A stretch of DNA of 55,499 bases from an uncultured Oscillospiraceae bacterium (GTDB lineage Bacteria; Bacillota; Clostridia; Oscillospirales; Oscillospiraceae): the NCBI GenBank assembly GCA_934546685.1, contig CAKTEB010000004.1, positions 1 through 55,499 of the forward strand, read 5' to 3'. Under the pieces are notes generated by a model that was not told where the DNA came from, ran no database searches, and saw only the letters and a program-made list of their open reading frames with translations. Below are positions 43,342 to 51,640 of the stretch, piece by piece (position 1 is the stretch's first letter; each line of letters starts with the position of its first letter). Both the position numbers and the translations under genes were made by a program.

Positions 43342-43884
43342 TTATACCTTCCGCTCAAAATATGTGATGAGCAGCGTGACGTCCACATAGCTCTGGCCGC
43401 TCTCCTGGGTATTGGAAAGGGAGAGGTCAGAGATCACGCTGATATTATCGCTATCGTGCAGCTGCTCCAGGATGCTTTTTGCCTGGCTGTAGGTATTGGC
43501 CCGGAAGGTCATATTTACAGGACGGCAGATGATCCCGCCATCCTCCAGTTCGCTGGTGCTGCCGAAGTTCAGGGTGTAGTCCACGGCGCTGCTCAGGATG
43601 GAGTTGAGCTCCACCAGCACTACGCCGGAATTATCGTATTCAGGCACCGGGGCGGGATCACCCTGGGCAAAGAGCGCATCGAGCTCCTGCTCCATGCTCC
43701 GCTGCTTCGCAAGCAGCTGGGTGTTGAGGAGCATCTCGTCCTGCTCGGCGGCCGCGTCAGCCTGATACTGATCGATGCTGTCGTTGATGGGCACCAGCAG
43801 GAAGCGGTAATAGGACAGGCCGATGATTAGCACTGCCAGGATCACCAGCAGCACCTTTTCTCTGGTGGTAAACTCTCGTTTCAT
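43342..43884 (-). CDS. pilO: Type IV pilus assembly protein PilO
   Basis: 180 residues, one N-terminal membrane helix (VLLVILAVLIIGLSYYRFLL), coiled coil (QLLAKQRSMEQELDALFAQG) and a ferredoxin-like C-terminal domain. Bitopic inner-membrane protein that pairs with PilN and links PilM to the pilus machine. Overlaps pilN by 4 bases (ATGA). PilO diverges widely, so the call rests on size, topology and position right after pilM-pilN. Confidence 0.8.
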   Translation of the reverse strand: MKREFTTREKVLLVILAVLIIGLSYYRFLLVPINDSIDQYQADAAAEQDEMLLNTQLLAKQRSMEQELDALFAQGDPAPVPEYDNSGVVLVELNSILSSAVDYTLNFGSTSELEDGGIICRPVNMTFRANTYSQAKSILEQLHDSDNISVISDLSLSNTQESGQSYVDVTLLITYFERKV

Positions 43885-44537
43885 CCCTGTGCCTCCTCCT
43901 GATCCTGGGTGTCCGCCTGGGGGGTATCGGCGGCGCTGTCGCCGTTGTCCGATTTCAGCTCAATGGTCACGGAGAAATCCAGGTCGGCGTTCTTGCTGGT
44001 CTCCTCGGTGGAGGCCAGATCCAGGCTGACGCCCTTTACAATGGGGCGGCTCTGGAGCCGGGCGAACATATTGGAGATCTCCTGGAGGTTCATGCCGGAC
44101 ATGGAAACCACCACGGCACTGTCCTGGATCGTAAAGCTGTTGAGGGTGCCGTAGGGGATCATATAGTTCTCCAGCAGATCCAAAATCTCCATACGGTCCA
44201 CCTGGACAAAGCCGTTTTCATCGCTCTGCTCCATCCAAGCCCGGGCATAGGTGCGGTAGCGCTCCAGCACCTGGGGATAGTCGGCCAGGGACTCCTCCAT
44301 CTCGGCATACTGCTGGTGCACGGTATTGTATGCGTCCTCGGCTCTTTGGAGCCGGGCAAACTGATCGTAAACGCCGAATTTGGCCACCAGGATCACCAGC
44401 ACAATGATGATGGCGGCGCCGACGCCCAATGTGGTGGCGTCCCGCTTTTTCGACTCCCGCTTTGCCAGGTTGATATGGGTCTTGGTGGGCAGCTTCACGG
44501 CCCGCTGGGTCTTCTTATGGTCGAGCGTGATGTTCAT
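43881..44537 (-). CDS. pilN: Type IV pilus assembly protein PilN
   Basis: 218 residues from the ATG at 44537 (GGAGG 6 bases upstream). The N-terminus THINLAKRESKKRDATTL fits the PilM-binding INL motif of PilN, then one membrane helix GVGAAIIIVLVILVAKFG and a coiled-coil plus ferredoxin-like domain. The C-terminus is rich in Asp/Gln/Glu. Overlaps pilM and pilO, so the three are coupled. Confidence 0.82.
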   Translation of the reverse strand: MNITLDHKKTQRAVKLPTKTHINLAKRESKKRDATTLGVGAAIIIVLVILVAKFGVYDQFARLQRAEDAYNTVHQQYAEMEESLADYPQVLERYRTYARAWMEQSDENGFVQVDRMEILDLLENYMIPYGTLNSFTIQDSAVVVSMSGMNLQEISNMFARLQSRPIVKGVSLDLASTEETSKNADLDFSVTIELKSDNGDSAADTPQADTQDQEEAQG

Positions 44538-45547
44538 ATGCCGCCTCCTATGCTCTCCAGGGCGCAGCCTGCCGCACGGACATAGAGCCACGGGCGGTCA
44601 ATGTTGTCGCTGCCGGGGATCAGCTCCGCGGCGGAGTGGATCTCCAGGTGCGTGACCCGGTCGATGGTGTCCCTCAGGGGCTCAACCTCCGCGCCGCCGC
44701 CGCAGAGATAGACCCGGTGGAGGCTCTGGTCACGGTTGTTATAGTTGTAGAAGTTCACGGATTTCATGATCTCAATGGCCATCTGGCTGTAGAGACTCAG
44801 GCTGCTGTCCTCAGACAGCGCGCCCCGATAGTCCGTCAGGAGATGGGTGTGGGCCATGTGGATGTCCACGCCGCGCTCCCGGGAGATGATCTCCTCCAGG
44901 TCGCCCAGGCCCATTTCCACCGAGCGGCGGATCTGGAATTCGCCGTTGCGGAAAATGTCGATACGGATGCTCCGGTGGCCGATATCCACCAGGCAGTAGT
45001 CACCCTCCTGCTGGCCGATGCGCTGCATATAGTCTGAGACCAGGGCGCCGGTGGCGTACTCCTGGGGCACGGCGGCCCGTAGCCGGAAGCCCGCCCGGCG
45101 GAACATATCCCGGTAGCGGTTGATGGTCTCTTTCAGAGTGGCGCAGACGAAAAGGCGCATCTCCGTGGGCTGGCCTGCCTCATCCCGGATGATATCCTGA
45201 ACGGCGTAGTCAAAGAAATACTTGCTCTTGTCCTGGGTCAGGTAGTCACGGAACTCATAGGGGAGGTTGTATTGCAGCTGCCCGTCCGTCATGGGCGGAA
45301 CGGTGACGGTGCGGGTAAAGACCTCCTGCTCCGGCAGAATAATGGCTGCGGCGGAGCGGCGGATACCGCTTTTCACGGTCTCCTCCCTGAGGAAATCCGC
45401 CATGGCGTCCATGGACTGGATCTGGCCGCCGGCCACCACCTGATCGGGGAGATCCAGGGATACCGCGTTTGTGACCTGGCCCCCGGAGAGGGTGACCAGC
45501 TTCACCATAGAATCGCCGATATCAAAGGCGGTTATTTGACGCGTCAT
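44534..45547 (-). CDS. pilM: Type IV pilus assembly ATPase-like protein PilM
   Basis: 337 residues of the actin-like ATPase fold. Phosphate 1 region MTRQITAFDIGDSMVKLV, phosphate 2 YCLVDIGHRSIRIDIFRNG near 190 and adenosine region VYLCGGGAEVEPL near 285. Cytoplasmic partner of PilN. ATG start follows GGAGGTCATGCTGC at 45547. It stands between pilD and pilN, the usual pilMNO order. Confidence 0.9.
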   Translation of the reverse strand: MTRQITAFDIGDSMVKLVTLSGGQVTNAVSLDLPDQVVAGGQIQSMDAMADFLREETVKSGIRRSAAAIILPEQEVFTRTVTVPPMTDGQLQYNLPYEFRDYLTQDKSKYFFDYAVQDIIRDEAGQPTEMRLFVCATLKETINRYRDMFRRAGFRLRAAVPQEYATGALVSDYMQRIGQQEGDYCLVDIGHRSIRIDIFRNGEFQIRRSVEMGLGDLEEIISRERGVDIHMAHTHLLTDYRGALSEDSSLSLYSQMAIEIMKSVNFYNYNNRDQSLHRVYLCGGGAEVEPLRDTIDRVTHLEIHSAAELIPGSDNIDRPWLYVRAAGCALESIGGGI

Positions 45548-45577
45548 GCAGCATGACCTCCTAGTGTACGAATAAAA

Positions 45578-46363
45578 TCAGAAAAACAGGCTCAGATAGG
45601 CATTCACCAGGGGCTCGCCCGCCAGCAGCGTGATGACCGCCGCGGCGGCGATGGAAGGGCCCCAGGGCAGCAGCTTCCCCTTCTCCCGGCTCCGAAGGAG
45701 CCCGAAGACAATGCCCAGAATACAGGCGAGAAACAGGCACAGCAGATTTTGCAGCCAGCCCAGGGTCAGGCCTGTAAGAAACAGCAGCTTGATGTCGCCG
45801 CCGCCCATGGCCTCCACCTGCCGGAGCTTCTCATAGAGCAGCACCACCAGCAGCAGCCCGCCGCCTACGGCGAAGCCACCCAGAAGGCTGCTAAGCCACT
45901 GAGCGCCGGAAGCGCGGCCCAAAATCAGAGCCAGAATGCGGATCACCGCCCCGAAGACGATGAACCGGTCCGGAATCATATATCCCTCCAAATCCGCGAA
46001 GGCGCAGGCCAGCAGCACGCTGGCGAACACCAGATATTCGAGGGCTTGGAGCGAAATATCATAGCGAAGTAAAATAGCAAGATAGCAAAGCGCGGTGGTG
46101 ATCTCCGCCCAAAGGTGTTTTCGGGAGAGCTTGGCCCCGCAGTAGCGGCATTTGCCGTGGGAGACGAGATAGCTCACCACCGGGAACAGATCTTTCACAC
46201 CCAAAACGTGACCGCAGGAATCGCAGTGGCTCCGGCCCCGGAGCACGCTTTCCCCGTGGACGATCCGCCAGGCCATGCAGTTTAGAAAGCTGCCCATACA
46301 CGCCCCCAGCACCAGGGCCAGAACACAGCAGTATACGGTAATGGCGGGGCTCAGGTACAGCAT
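45578..46363 (-). CDS. pilD: Prepilin peptidase / N-methyltransferase PilD
   Basis: 261 residues, about eight membrane segments. The cytoplasmic zinc ribbon CDSCGHVLGVKDLFPVVSYL and CRYCGAKLSRK (residues about 47-82) follows GSFLNCMAWRI. The catalytic aspartates are seen in AFADLEGYMIPD near 125 and in the GGGDIKLLF motif near 190. It cleaves the prepilin leaders encoded in this operon (pilA, the giant adhesin, the pseudopilins) and usually N-methylates them. Confidence 0.93.
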   Translation of the reverse strand: MLYLSPAITVYCCVLALVLGACMGSFLNCMAWRIVHGESVLRGRSHCDSCGHVLGVKDLFPVVSYLVSHGKCRYCGAKLSRKHLWAEITTALCYLAILLRYDISLQALEYLVFASVLLACAFADLEGYMIPDRFIVFGAVIRILALILGRASGAQWLSSLLGGFAVGGGLLLVVLLYEKLRQVEAMGGGDIKLLFLTGLTLGWLQNLLCLFLACILGIVFGLLRSREKGKLLPWGPSIAAAAVITLLAGEPLVNAYLSLFF

Positions 46364-46400
46364 AGGGTCAGTTCCTTTCGGGTGGTGTTAGGTCTCCCCG

Positions 46401-46430
46401 GGGGGAAGCCGCAACCCATCGGCTTCCCCC
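46401..46430 (-). other. Hairpin downstream of pilA
   Basis: Perfect 10-bp stem GGGGGAAGCC with a 10-base loop, between pilA and pilD. No T-run follows on the minus strand. It may stabilise the abundant pilA message or reduce read-through into pilD. Confidence 0.5.
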
Positions 46431-46452
46431 GAAGAGGGGTAAATATCAAAAA

Positions 46453-46866
46453 TTACTCAACTTTGATTTCGATGGTGTTGTCAGCGTAGTTGTAGGTGTA
46501 GGTTACTGTTTCGCCCTTCTCCCATGCGGTTACATCATGGCCTGCAATGTTGGGTTTTTTACCGTCCGTGTACACGGCGGTAGCATTACCCAAAGTAGAA
46601 TAGGCAGTGCCGCCGGCTGTTACAGAACCATCTTTGTTTAGAGTGTATACTTTAGTGCCAGTGGTATCCTCATGATCGTCAGTAAGGACAGTAGCAACCA
46701 CAGAAGCATAGCCGGAACGAATATTGGCCTCATCGGTAGCGACGCGGGCCTTATTAAGGTTCGCCAGGAAGGTGGGGACAGCAATGGCTATCAGCACAGC
46801 GATGATGGCCACAACAATCAGCATCTCCATCAGAGTGAAGCCTTTGGAATTCTTCAGTTTACGCAT
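46453..46866 (-). CDS. pilA: Major type IV pilin PilA
   Basis: 137 residues from the ATG at 46866; an ATG three codons upstream is possible but lies on top of the GGGAG site. Leader MRKLKNSKG, then FTLMEMLIVVAIIAVLIAIA with Phe at +1 and Glu at +5, the best pilin helix in the operon, then a short beta domain. The gene is clearly richer in A/T than its neighbours, as often seen for variable surface proteins. Helical assembly of this protein would make the fibre powered by PilB and retracted by PilT. Confidence 0.9.
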   Translation of the reverse strand: MRKLKNSKGFTLMEMLIVVAIIAVLIAIAVPTFLANLNKARVATDEANIRSGYASVVATVLTDDHEDTTGTKVYTLNKDGSVTAGGTAYSTLGNATAVYTDGKKPNIAGHDVTAWEKGETVTYTYNYADNTIEIKVE

Positions 46867-46955
46867 GAATTTCATGCTCCCTTCTTCAAAAATATAAATT
46901 GTAAATTGGTATATGTATCAGCCGGAGGGGTTGAGACCCGGCGGACGCAACGAAA

Positions 46956-48164
46956 TTAGATCACGCTGCCGTACATGCTGAACATGGGCAGGTAGATGCC
47001 CAGCAGCAGGACAACGGTGAACACGGCGATCAAAATCGTGATGGCTGGCTCCAGAATCGACAGCAGCCGCTGAGACAACACCATGACCTCGTTGCTGAAG
47101 TAGTCAGAGATCACGTTCAGCGTCCCTTCCAGGTTGCCGGACTGCTCGCCAACGCCGGTCATCTCCGTGAGCATCTGGGGAAACCAGGGGCTCTCGACCA
47201 TGCACTCGGTGAGACTGCGGCCCTGCTCCACGCCCTGGCGGGCCTTCATGACCGCCTCGGAGACGATGCCGTTGGAGATGACGTTGGCCGTGATCTCCAG
47301 ACTGCGGACAATGGGCACGCCTGCGGCCAGCATGGTGGACATGGTGGAGGCAAACTGCGCGGCGGCGTTCATGGAATGGAGCTTTTTGAGGGGTGACCAT
47401 TTGAGCTTCCGCCGATCCAGCATGGCCCGGCCCTTGGGATTCCGGCGCAGCAGCACGGAAACAAGGCCGAGGATCATGGCAATGAGCACTAAGACCCACC
47501 AGCGGTTTCGGATGAAGTCCGAGGTGGCGATCATGGCCTTGGTGATGCCGGGAAGCTCCACGTCCAGCTCCTGGAAGGTGGAGACGAACATGGGCACAGC
47601 GGTGACCATGACGATGATGAACACGATGATGCCCACCACCACCACCATGGCGGGGTAGGTGAGGGTGCTGATGATCTTCGCCTTGGTCTTGGAGGCGTTG
47701 TCGAAATACTGGTGGAGCCGCTGGAAGCAGATCTCCAGGGTGCCGGACTGCTCCCCCGCCCGGACGGTCTCGATGAACGTCACAGGCAGGGTCTTGCAGT
47801 TGTTTTCAAAGCCCTGGGACAGGGTGTAGCCGCTGGACACGTCCTCGGCCACCTTTAGGAGCATGGCCCGGAGCTCCTTGGTTCGGGCCTGCTGGGCCAC
47901 CATCTCCACACAGCGGACAATGGGAAGCCCCGCCGTCAGAATAATGGCAAACTGGGAGCAGATGATGGCCAGATCCTTGTCCTTGATCTTGAGGCCGCCC
48001 AGGGAGCGGTTCCAGGTCTTTGTCTCCCTGACCTCGTGGATATTGGTGATTACAGGGCAGGTGTCGCCCAGCTGTGCCACCGCTTCATATTCATTATAGG
48101 CCTTGATAATACCGGAGACCTTTTCACCGTCAGGGGAAATGCCCCGGTATTTGAATGTGGTCAC
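46956..48164 (-). CDS. pilC: Type IV pilus platform protein PilC
   Basis: 402 residues with two GspF domains. First unit near 65-190 (FAIILTAGLPIVRCVEMVAQ, GYTLSQGFENNCKTLPVTFI, ETVRAGEQSGTLEICFQRL), second near 265-390 (FASTMSTMLAAGVPIVRSLE, EMTGVGEQSGNLEGTLNVIS). Three membrane helices. Integral platform that couples PilB/PilT to pilin. Confidence 0.95.
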   Translation of the reverse strand: MTTFKYRGISPDGEKVSGIIKAYNEYEAVAQLGDTCPVITNIHEVRETKTWNRSLGGLKIKDKDLAIICSQFAIILTAGLPIVRCVEMVAQQARTKELRAMLLKVAEDVSSGYTLSQGFENNCKTLPVTFIETVRAGEQSGTLEICFQRLHQYFDNASKTKAKIISTLTYPAMVVVVGIIVFIIVMVTAVPMFVSTFQELDVELPGITKAMIATSDFIRNRWWVLVLIAMILGLVSVLLRRNPKGRAMLDRRKLKWSPLKKLHSMNAAAQFASTMSTMLAAGVPIVRSLEITANVISNGIVSEAVMKARQGVEQGRSLTECMVESPWFPQMLTEMTGVGEQSGNLEGTLNVISDYFSNEVMVLSQRLLSILEPAITILIAVFTVVLLLGIYLPMFSMYGSVI

Positions 48165-48189
48165 TGTGTGTCACCTGCTTTCTGGTTCG

Positions 48190-49239
48190 TCAGCGATAGG
48201 ACTGGAAATTGTCCGGATCCCGGGCGTATTGGGCCGCGGTCTCCCGGGAGATAGCGCCCTCCCGTACCAGCTTTTGCAGGGCGGCATCCATGAGGATGCT
48301 GCCGTTCTGGCTGTTCATGGTGATGAAGCTGTCGATCTGGGGAGTTTTGCCCTCCCGGATCAGGTTCCGGATGGCGGAATTCAGCACCATGACCTCACAG
48401 GCGGCCACCCGGCCCCGGCCAGATTTCCGGGGCAGCAGCTGCTGGGAGATGACGGCGCGGAGGGTGGTGGAGAGCTGCAAACGGATCTGCCGCTGCTGGC
48501 CCTCGGGGAAGACGTTGACCATCCGGTCAATGGAATCCGCCGCGGAGTTGGTATGGAGCGTCGCAAAGACCAGGTGGCCGGTCTCGGCGGCGGTTAAGGC
48601 TGTTTCAATGGTGTTGAGATCCCGCATCTCACCAATGAGGATCACGTCCGGATCCTCCCGGAGGATGGAGCGGAGACCGTCGGCATAGCTGCGGGTATCC
48701 GTGCCGATCTGGCGCTGATTGATGACGCACTGATCGGGGGTGTAGACGTACTCGATGGGATCCTCCAGGGTGATGATATGGGCGGAGCGGGTGTGGTTGA
48801 TGCGGTTCAGCACCGAGGCCAGAGTGGTAGACTTGCCGGAGCCTGTCTCGCCGGTGACGAGGACAATGCCGCTGCGGTAGTCCGGGAATCGCTCCACCAC
48901 CTGGGGCAGCTGGAGCTCCCGAAGCTCCGGGATCCGCTGGGCCAAAAGGCGAATGGCCGCGGAAAGGGAGCCCTGCTGGCGGAATAGGTTGATCCTGGTG
49001 CGCACCCCGCAGGAAAAGCTCCGAGCCAGGTCTAATTCGCCCATCTTTTCAATTTCTGCGTAACGGTCTCCGGCTAAGAATCTGCCGCAGTCCTCACAAT
49101 CCTGGGGCGTCAAGGGCGTATCGGTGAGGTTTTGCAGCCTGCCGTCGATGCGGCAGCGGACGGGAAGGCCCGCTACGATGTGGACATCGGAGGCATCCGC
49201 TGCCATGGCCTGGGCGATGAGAAGTTCAAGATCCAGCAT
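48190..49239 (-). CDS. pilT: Type IV pilus retraction ATPase PilT
   Basis: 349 residues. Walker A GETGSGKST near 130-138, Asp box and Walker B DPDVILIGEMRDLNTIETAL near 195, His box TGHLVFATLHTNSA near 220, and a PilT-type N-terminal domain SDVHIVAGLPVRCRIDGRL. Presence of PilT predicts twitching motility or DNA uptake. Starts one base after the pilB stop codon. Confidence 0.95.
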   Translation of the reverse strand: MLDLELLIAQAMAADASDVHIVAGLPVRCRIDGRLQNLTDTPLTPQDCEDCGRFLAGDRYAEIEKMGELDLARSFSCGVRTRINLFRQQGSLSAAIRLLAQRIPELRELQLPQVVERFPDYRSGIVLVTGETGSGKSTTLASVLNRINHTRSAHIITLEDPIEYVYTPDQCVINQRQIGTDTRSYADGLRSILREDPDVILIGEMRDLNTIETALTAAETGHLVFATLHTNSAADSIDRMVNVFPEGQQRQIRLQLSTTLRAVISQQLLPRKSGRGRVAACEVMVLNSAIRNLIREGKTPQIDSFITMNSQNGSILMDAALQKLVREGAISRETAAQYARDPDNFQSYR

Positions 49240-49240
49240 A

Positions 49241-50944
49241 TTATGCGCCCTCGTCTACGGTGGAATTGATGGCCTTGGCGGCCTCGCTGGCCGTGATCTC
49301 GCCCCGGAGCACCAGCTCTCGGCAGTGCTCCCGCATGGTGGAAAAGCCATCGGCCCGGGCGGCGGCAAAGATCTCCCCGGCGCTCTTCTTGTCAGAGATC
49401 AGGCGGCGGAGCTTGCCGGTGATGGTGAGGATCTCAAAAACGGCCCGGCGGCCCCGATAGCCCGTATGGAAGCAGTTTTCGCAGCCCTCACCCTTGTAGA
49501 AGGTCACGTCGGAATCTGCGGGAAGCTCCAAAAGCTCCAGCTCCTCCAACGTAGGACGGTAGGCCTTCCGGCAGTGGGGGCAGATCCGCCGCACCAGCCG
49601 CTGGGAGATGACGCCCCGCAGGGCGCTGGCGATCAGGAAGGGCTCCACACCGATATCCTCCAGACGGTCAATGGTGGAGACCGCGTCGTTGGTATGGAGG
49701 GTGGAGAGCACCAGATGACCGGTGATGGCGGCGCGGACGGCAATGAGGCCGGTCTCGCCGTCTCGGATCTCGCCCACGGAGATGATATCCGGATCCTGGC
49801 GCAGAATGGCCCGGAGACCGGCGGCAAAGGTCATGCCGGTCTTCTCATTGATCTGACACTGGTTGGTGCCGGGGATATTGTACTCCACCGGATCCTCCAG
49901 GGTCATGATATTGGTTTCCTCGCTGCAAAGCTCGGTAAGCATGGCGCACATGGTGGTGGATTTACCGGAGCCCGTGGGGCCCACCAGCAGGATCATGCCG
50001 CTGGAGTTTTTCAGCAGCGCAGTGTATTTCTCTAAATTTTTGCCCTCCAGGCCGATGGACTGGCTGGTGATATGACCGGCGGAGCGGTCCAGCAGCCGAA
50101 GCACCACCTTTTCGCCGTAGACAGTGGGCATGGAGGAGATACGAAGGTCGATGTTGTGATCCTTCACCATCACCATGGCCCGGCCATCCTGGGGGATCTT
50201 CCGCTCGGCGATGTTCATGCCGCCCATGATCTTCAGGCGGGATACCACGGTGCCCTGGAGATTGGCGGGGACTGTAAACATCCGGCGAAGAATGCCGTCG
50301 ATGCGCATGCGCACCACCATCTCGCCCTCCTGGGGCTCCAGATGAATGTCGCTGGCCCGCTCGGTGAAGGCGCGCTCGATGAGGGAGTTTACAAAACGGA
50401 TGGTGGGAGCCTCATTGGCGGAGGCCTCGGCGGTGGCGGCCATTTGAACCGGTACGATGTCAGCCTGGCTGTCGCCAGCCTCACGCTTCATGGCCTCAAT
50501 GGCCCGGGCGGTACCCTCGTTGCCGTAGAGGGTGGTGATGGCCTGCTCGGTAGCCCGGCGGGTGGCGATCATGGGCACCACCTGCTTGTGGGAGACGGAT
50601 TTGATCTCCTCCTGGGCCACAAAGTTCAGGGGATCGCTCATGGCCACATAGAGCTCGTCCTTCACCAGCTTCACCGGAACCACATTATATTTCTTCGCAA
50701 TGGATCTGGGCACGAACCGGGCCATCTCCAGCGGGATGGACACGGAGGTCAGATCCACAAAGTCAACGCCCAGCTGCATCTGGAGCGCTTCGATCAGGTG
50801 CTGCTCGGTGATCATACCGTTTTCGATCAGCACGTCGCCCAGACGCGCCTTGGTGCGCTTTTGAATGTCCAGGGCCTCCTGAAGCTGCTGCTTGCTGATG
50901 ACGCCAGCGGATTCCAGCAGGTCGCCTAAGCGCATATATGCCAT
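49241..50944 (-). CDS. pilB: Type IV pilus extension ATPase PilB
   Basis: 567 residues. N-terminal GspE/MshEN domain LGDLLESAGVISKQQLQEAL, Walker A GPTGSGKST near 321-329, Walker B DPDIISVGEIRD near 390, and the tetracysteine zinc site CPHC ... CENC near 454-491. MshEN domains of PilB homologues can bind cyclic di-GMP, a link to the GGDEF remnant nearby that is suggestive only. First gene of the operon, with its own promoter; AGGGGTGAT precedes the ATG. Confidence 0.96.
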   Translation of the reverse strand: MAYMRLGDLLESAGVISKQQLQEALDIQKRTKARLGDVLIENGMITEQHLIEALQMQLGVDFVDLTSVSIPLEMARFVPRSIAKKYNVVPVKLVKDELYVAMSDPLNFVAQEEIKSVSHKQVVPMIATRRATEQAITTLYGNEGTARAIEAMKREAGDSQADIVPVQMAATAEASANEAPTIRFVNSLIERAFTERASDIHLEPQEGEMVVRMRIDGILRRMFTVPANLQGTVVSRLKIMGGMNIAERKIPQDGRAMVMVKDHNIDLRISSMPTVYGEKVVLRLLDRSAGHITSQSIGLEGKNLEKYTALLKNSSGMILLVGPTGSGKSTTMCAMLTELCSEETNIMTLEDPVEYNIPGTNQCQINEKTGMTFAAGLRAILRQDPDIISVGEIRDGETGLIAVRAAITGHLVLSTLHTNDAVSTIDRLEDIGVEPFLIASALRGVISQRLVRRICPHCRKAYRPTLEELELLELPADSDVTFYKGEGCENCFHTGYRGRRAVFEILTITGKLRRLISDKKSAGEIFAAARADGFSTMREHCRELVLRGEITASEAAKAINSTVDEGA

Positions 50945-51029
50945 GGAGAGATCACCCCTTTATCGTCTGCTTCCCGTGGGAAGCGTTATTGCAGGATCAT
51001 ACAGGACGCAAACGCGCCCAATCTATTCT

Positions 51030-51058
51030 ATTTTAGCATATTTGAGATGACCTGGCAA
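51030..51058 (-). promoter_or_regulatory. Promoter of the type IV pilus operon
   Basis: On the minus strand TTGCCA-17-TAAAAT, about 85 bases before the pilB ATG. The leader contains a short CTTCCC/GGGAAG hairpin. Confidence 0.6.
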
Positions 51059-51192
51059 CCATTTTGACGAAGTTACTATGATTTTGTTATGATTGCATAA
51101 ATCCTGCGGGAAAACGACGCTTCGTGATAGCTCGGGTGGAAGCGAGGGGGGATTTTTGGCTGCGGACAGTGCGTTTTTCCTCAAAACTAAAA

Positions 51193-51264
51193 ATACTACT
51201 CCAGTAGTATTGACAAAATTATAAGACTGTGGTAGTGTGAACGCGTCGGTACTACCGCAGTCTT
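51193..51264 (+). promoter_or_regulatory. blaI-like operator and promoter
   Basis: TTGACA (51210-51215) -17- TAGTGT (51233-51238). A perfect dyad ATACTACT-CC-AGTAGTAT (51193-51210) overlaps the -35, and a second, wider dyad pairs AAGACTGTGGTAGT (51223-51236) with ACTACCGCAGTCTT (51251-51264). The GTAGT/ACTAC half-site occurs four times. Typical for autorepression by a BlaI/MecI-type dimer. Confidence 0.75.
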
Positions 51265-51280
51265 ATTAGGAGGCATATCC

Positions 51281-51640
51281 ATGGATATCAAGCTGTTTGA
51301 CTCTGAACTAAAAGTAATGGACGTCCTTTGGAAGGAGGGAGATCGGCCCGCCAAGGAGATCGCCAAGTCGCTCACCCAGAGCCTTGGCTGGAACGTCAAC
51401 ACCACCTATACACTGATCAAGCGCTGCATGAAAAAGGGGGCCATCCAGCGCACCGATCCTGGTTTTCTGTGCCATGCTCTGATCCCCAAGGAGGCGGTGC
51501 AGGAGGCAGAGACCGAGGAGCTTATCAACAAGGTCTATGACGGCTCCGCCGACAAGCTGTTCGCGGCGCTGCTGGGGAGGAAGAAGCTCTCCGCAGAGCA
51601 GATCGAAAAGCTTCGGCAGATCGTCGGTGAACTGGAATGA
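51281..51640 (+). CDS. BlaI/MecI-family transcriptional repressor
   Basis: 119 residues. Winged helix LFDSELKVMDVLWKEGDRPA, EIAKSLTQSLGWNVNTTYTL, IKRCMKKGAIQRTDPG, then the helical dimerisation tail. In this family the repressor is cut by the partner M56 sensor protease. TTAGGAGG is 11 bases before the ATG. The stop overlaps the start of the sensor gene, and the shared operator lies upstream. No beta-lactamase or PBP2a gene is present within the window. Confidence 0.92.
   Translation: MDIKLFDSELKVMDVLWKEGDRPAKEIAKSLTQSLGWNVNTTYTLIKRCMKKGAIQRTDPGFLCHALIPKEAVQEAETEELINKVYDGSADKLFAALLGRKKLSAEQIEKLRQIVGELE

Noticed and set aside
49241..50944. Type II secretion instead of type IV pilus
   Set aside because: Presence of PilT, PilM/N/O and a classical short PilA, and absence of a secretin gene, favour a Gram-positive type IV pilus.
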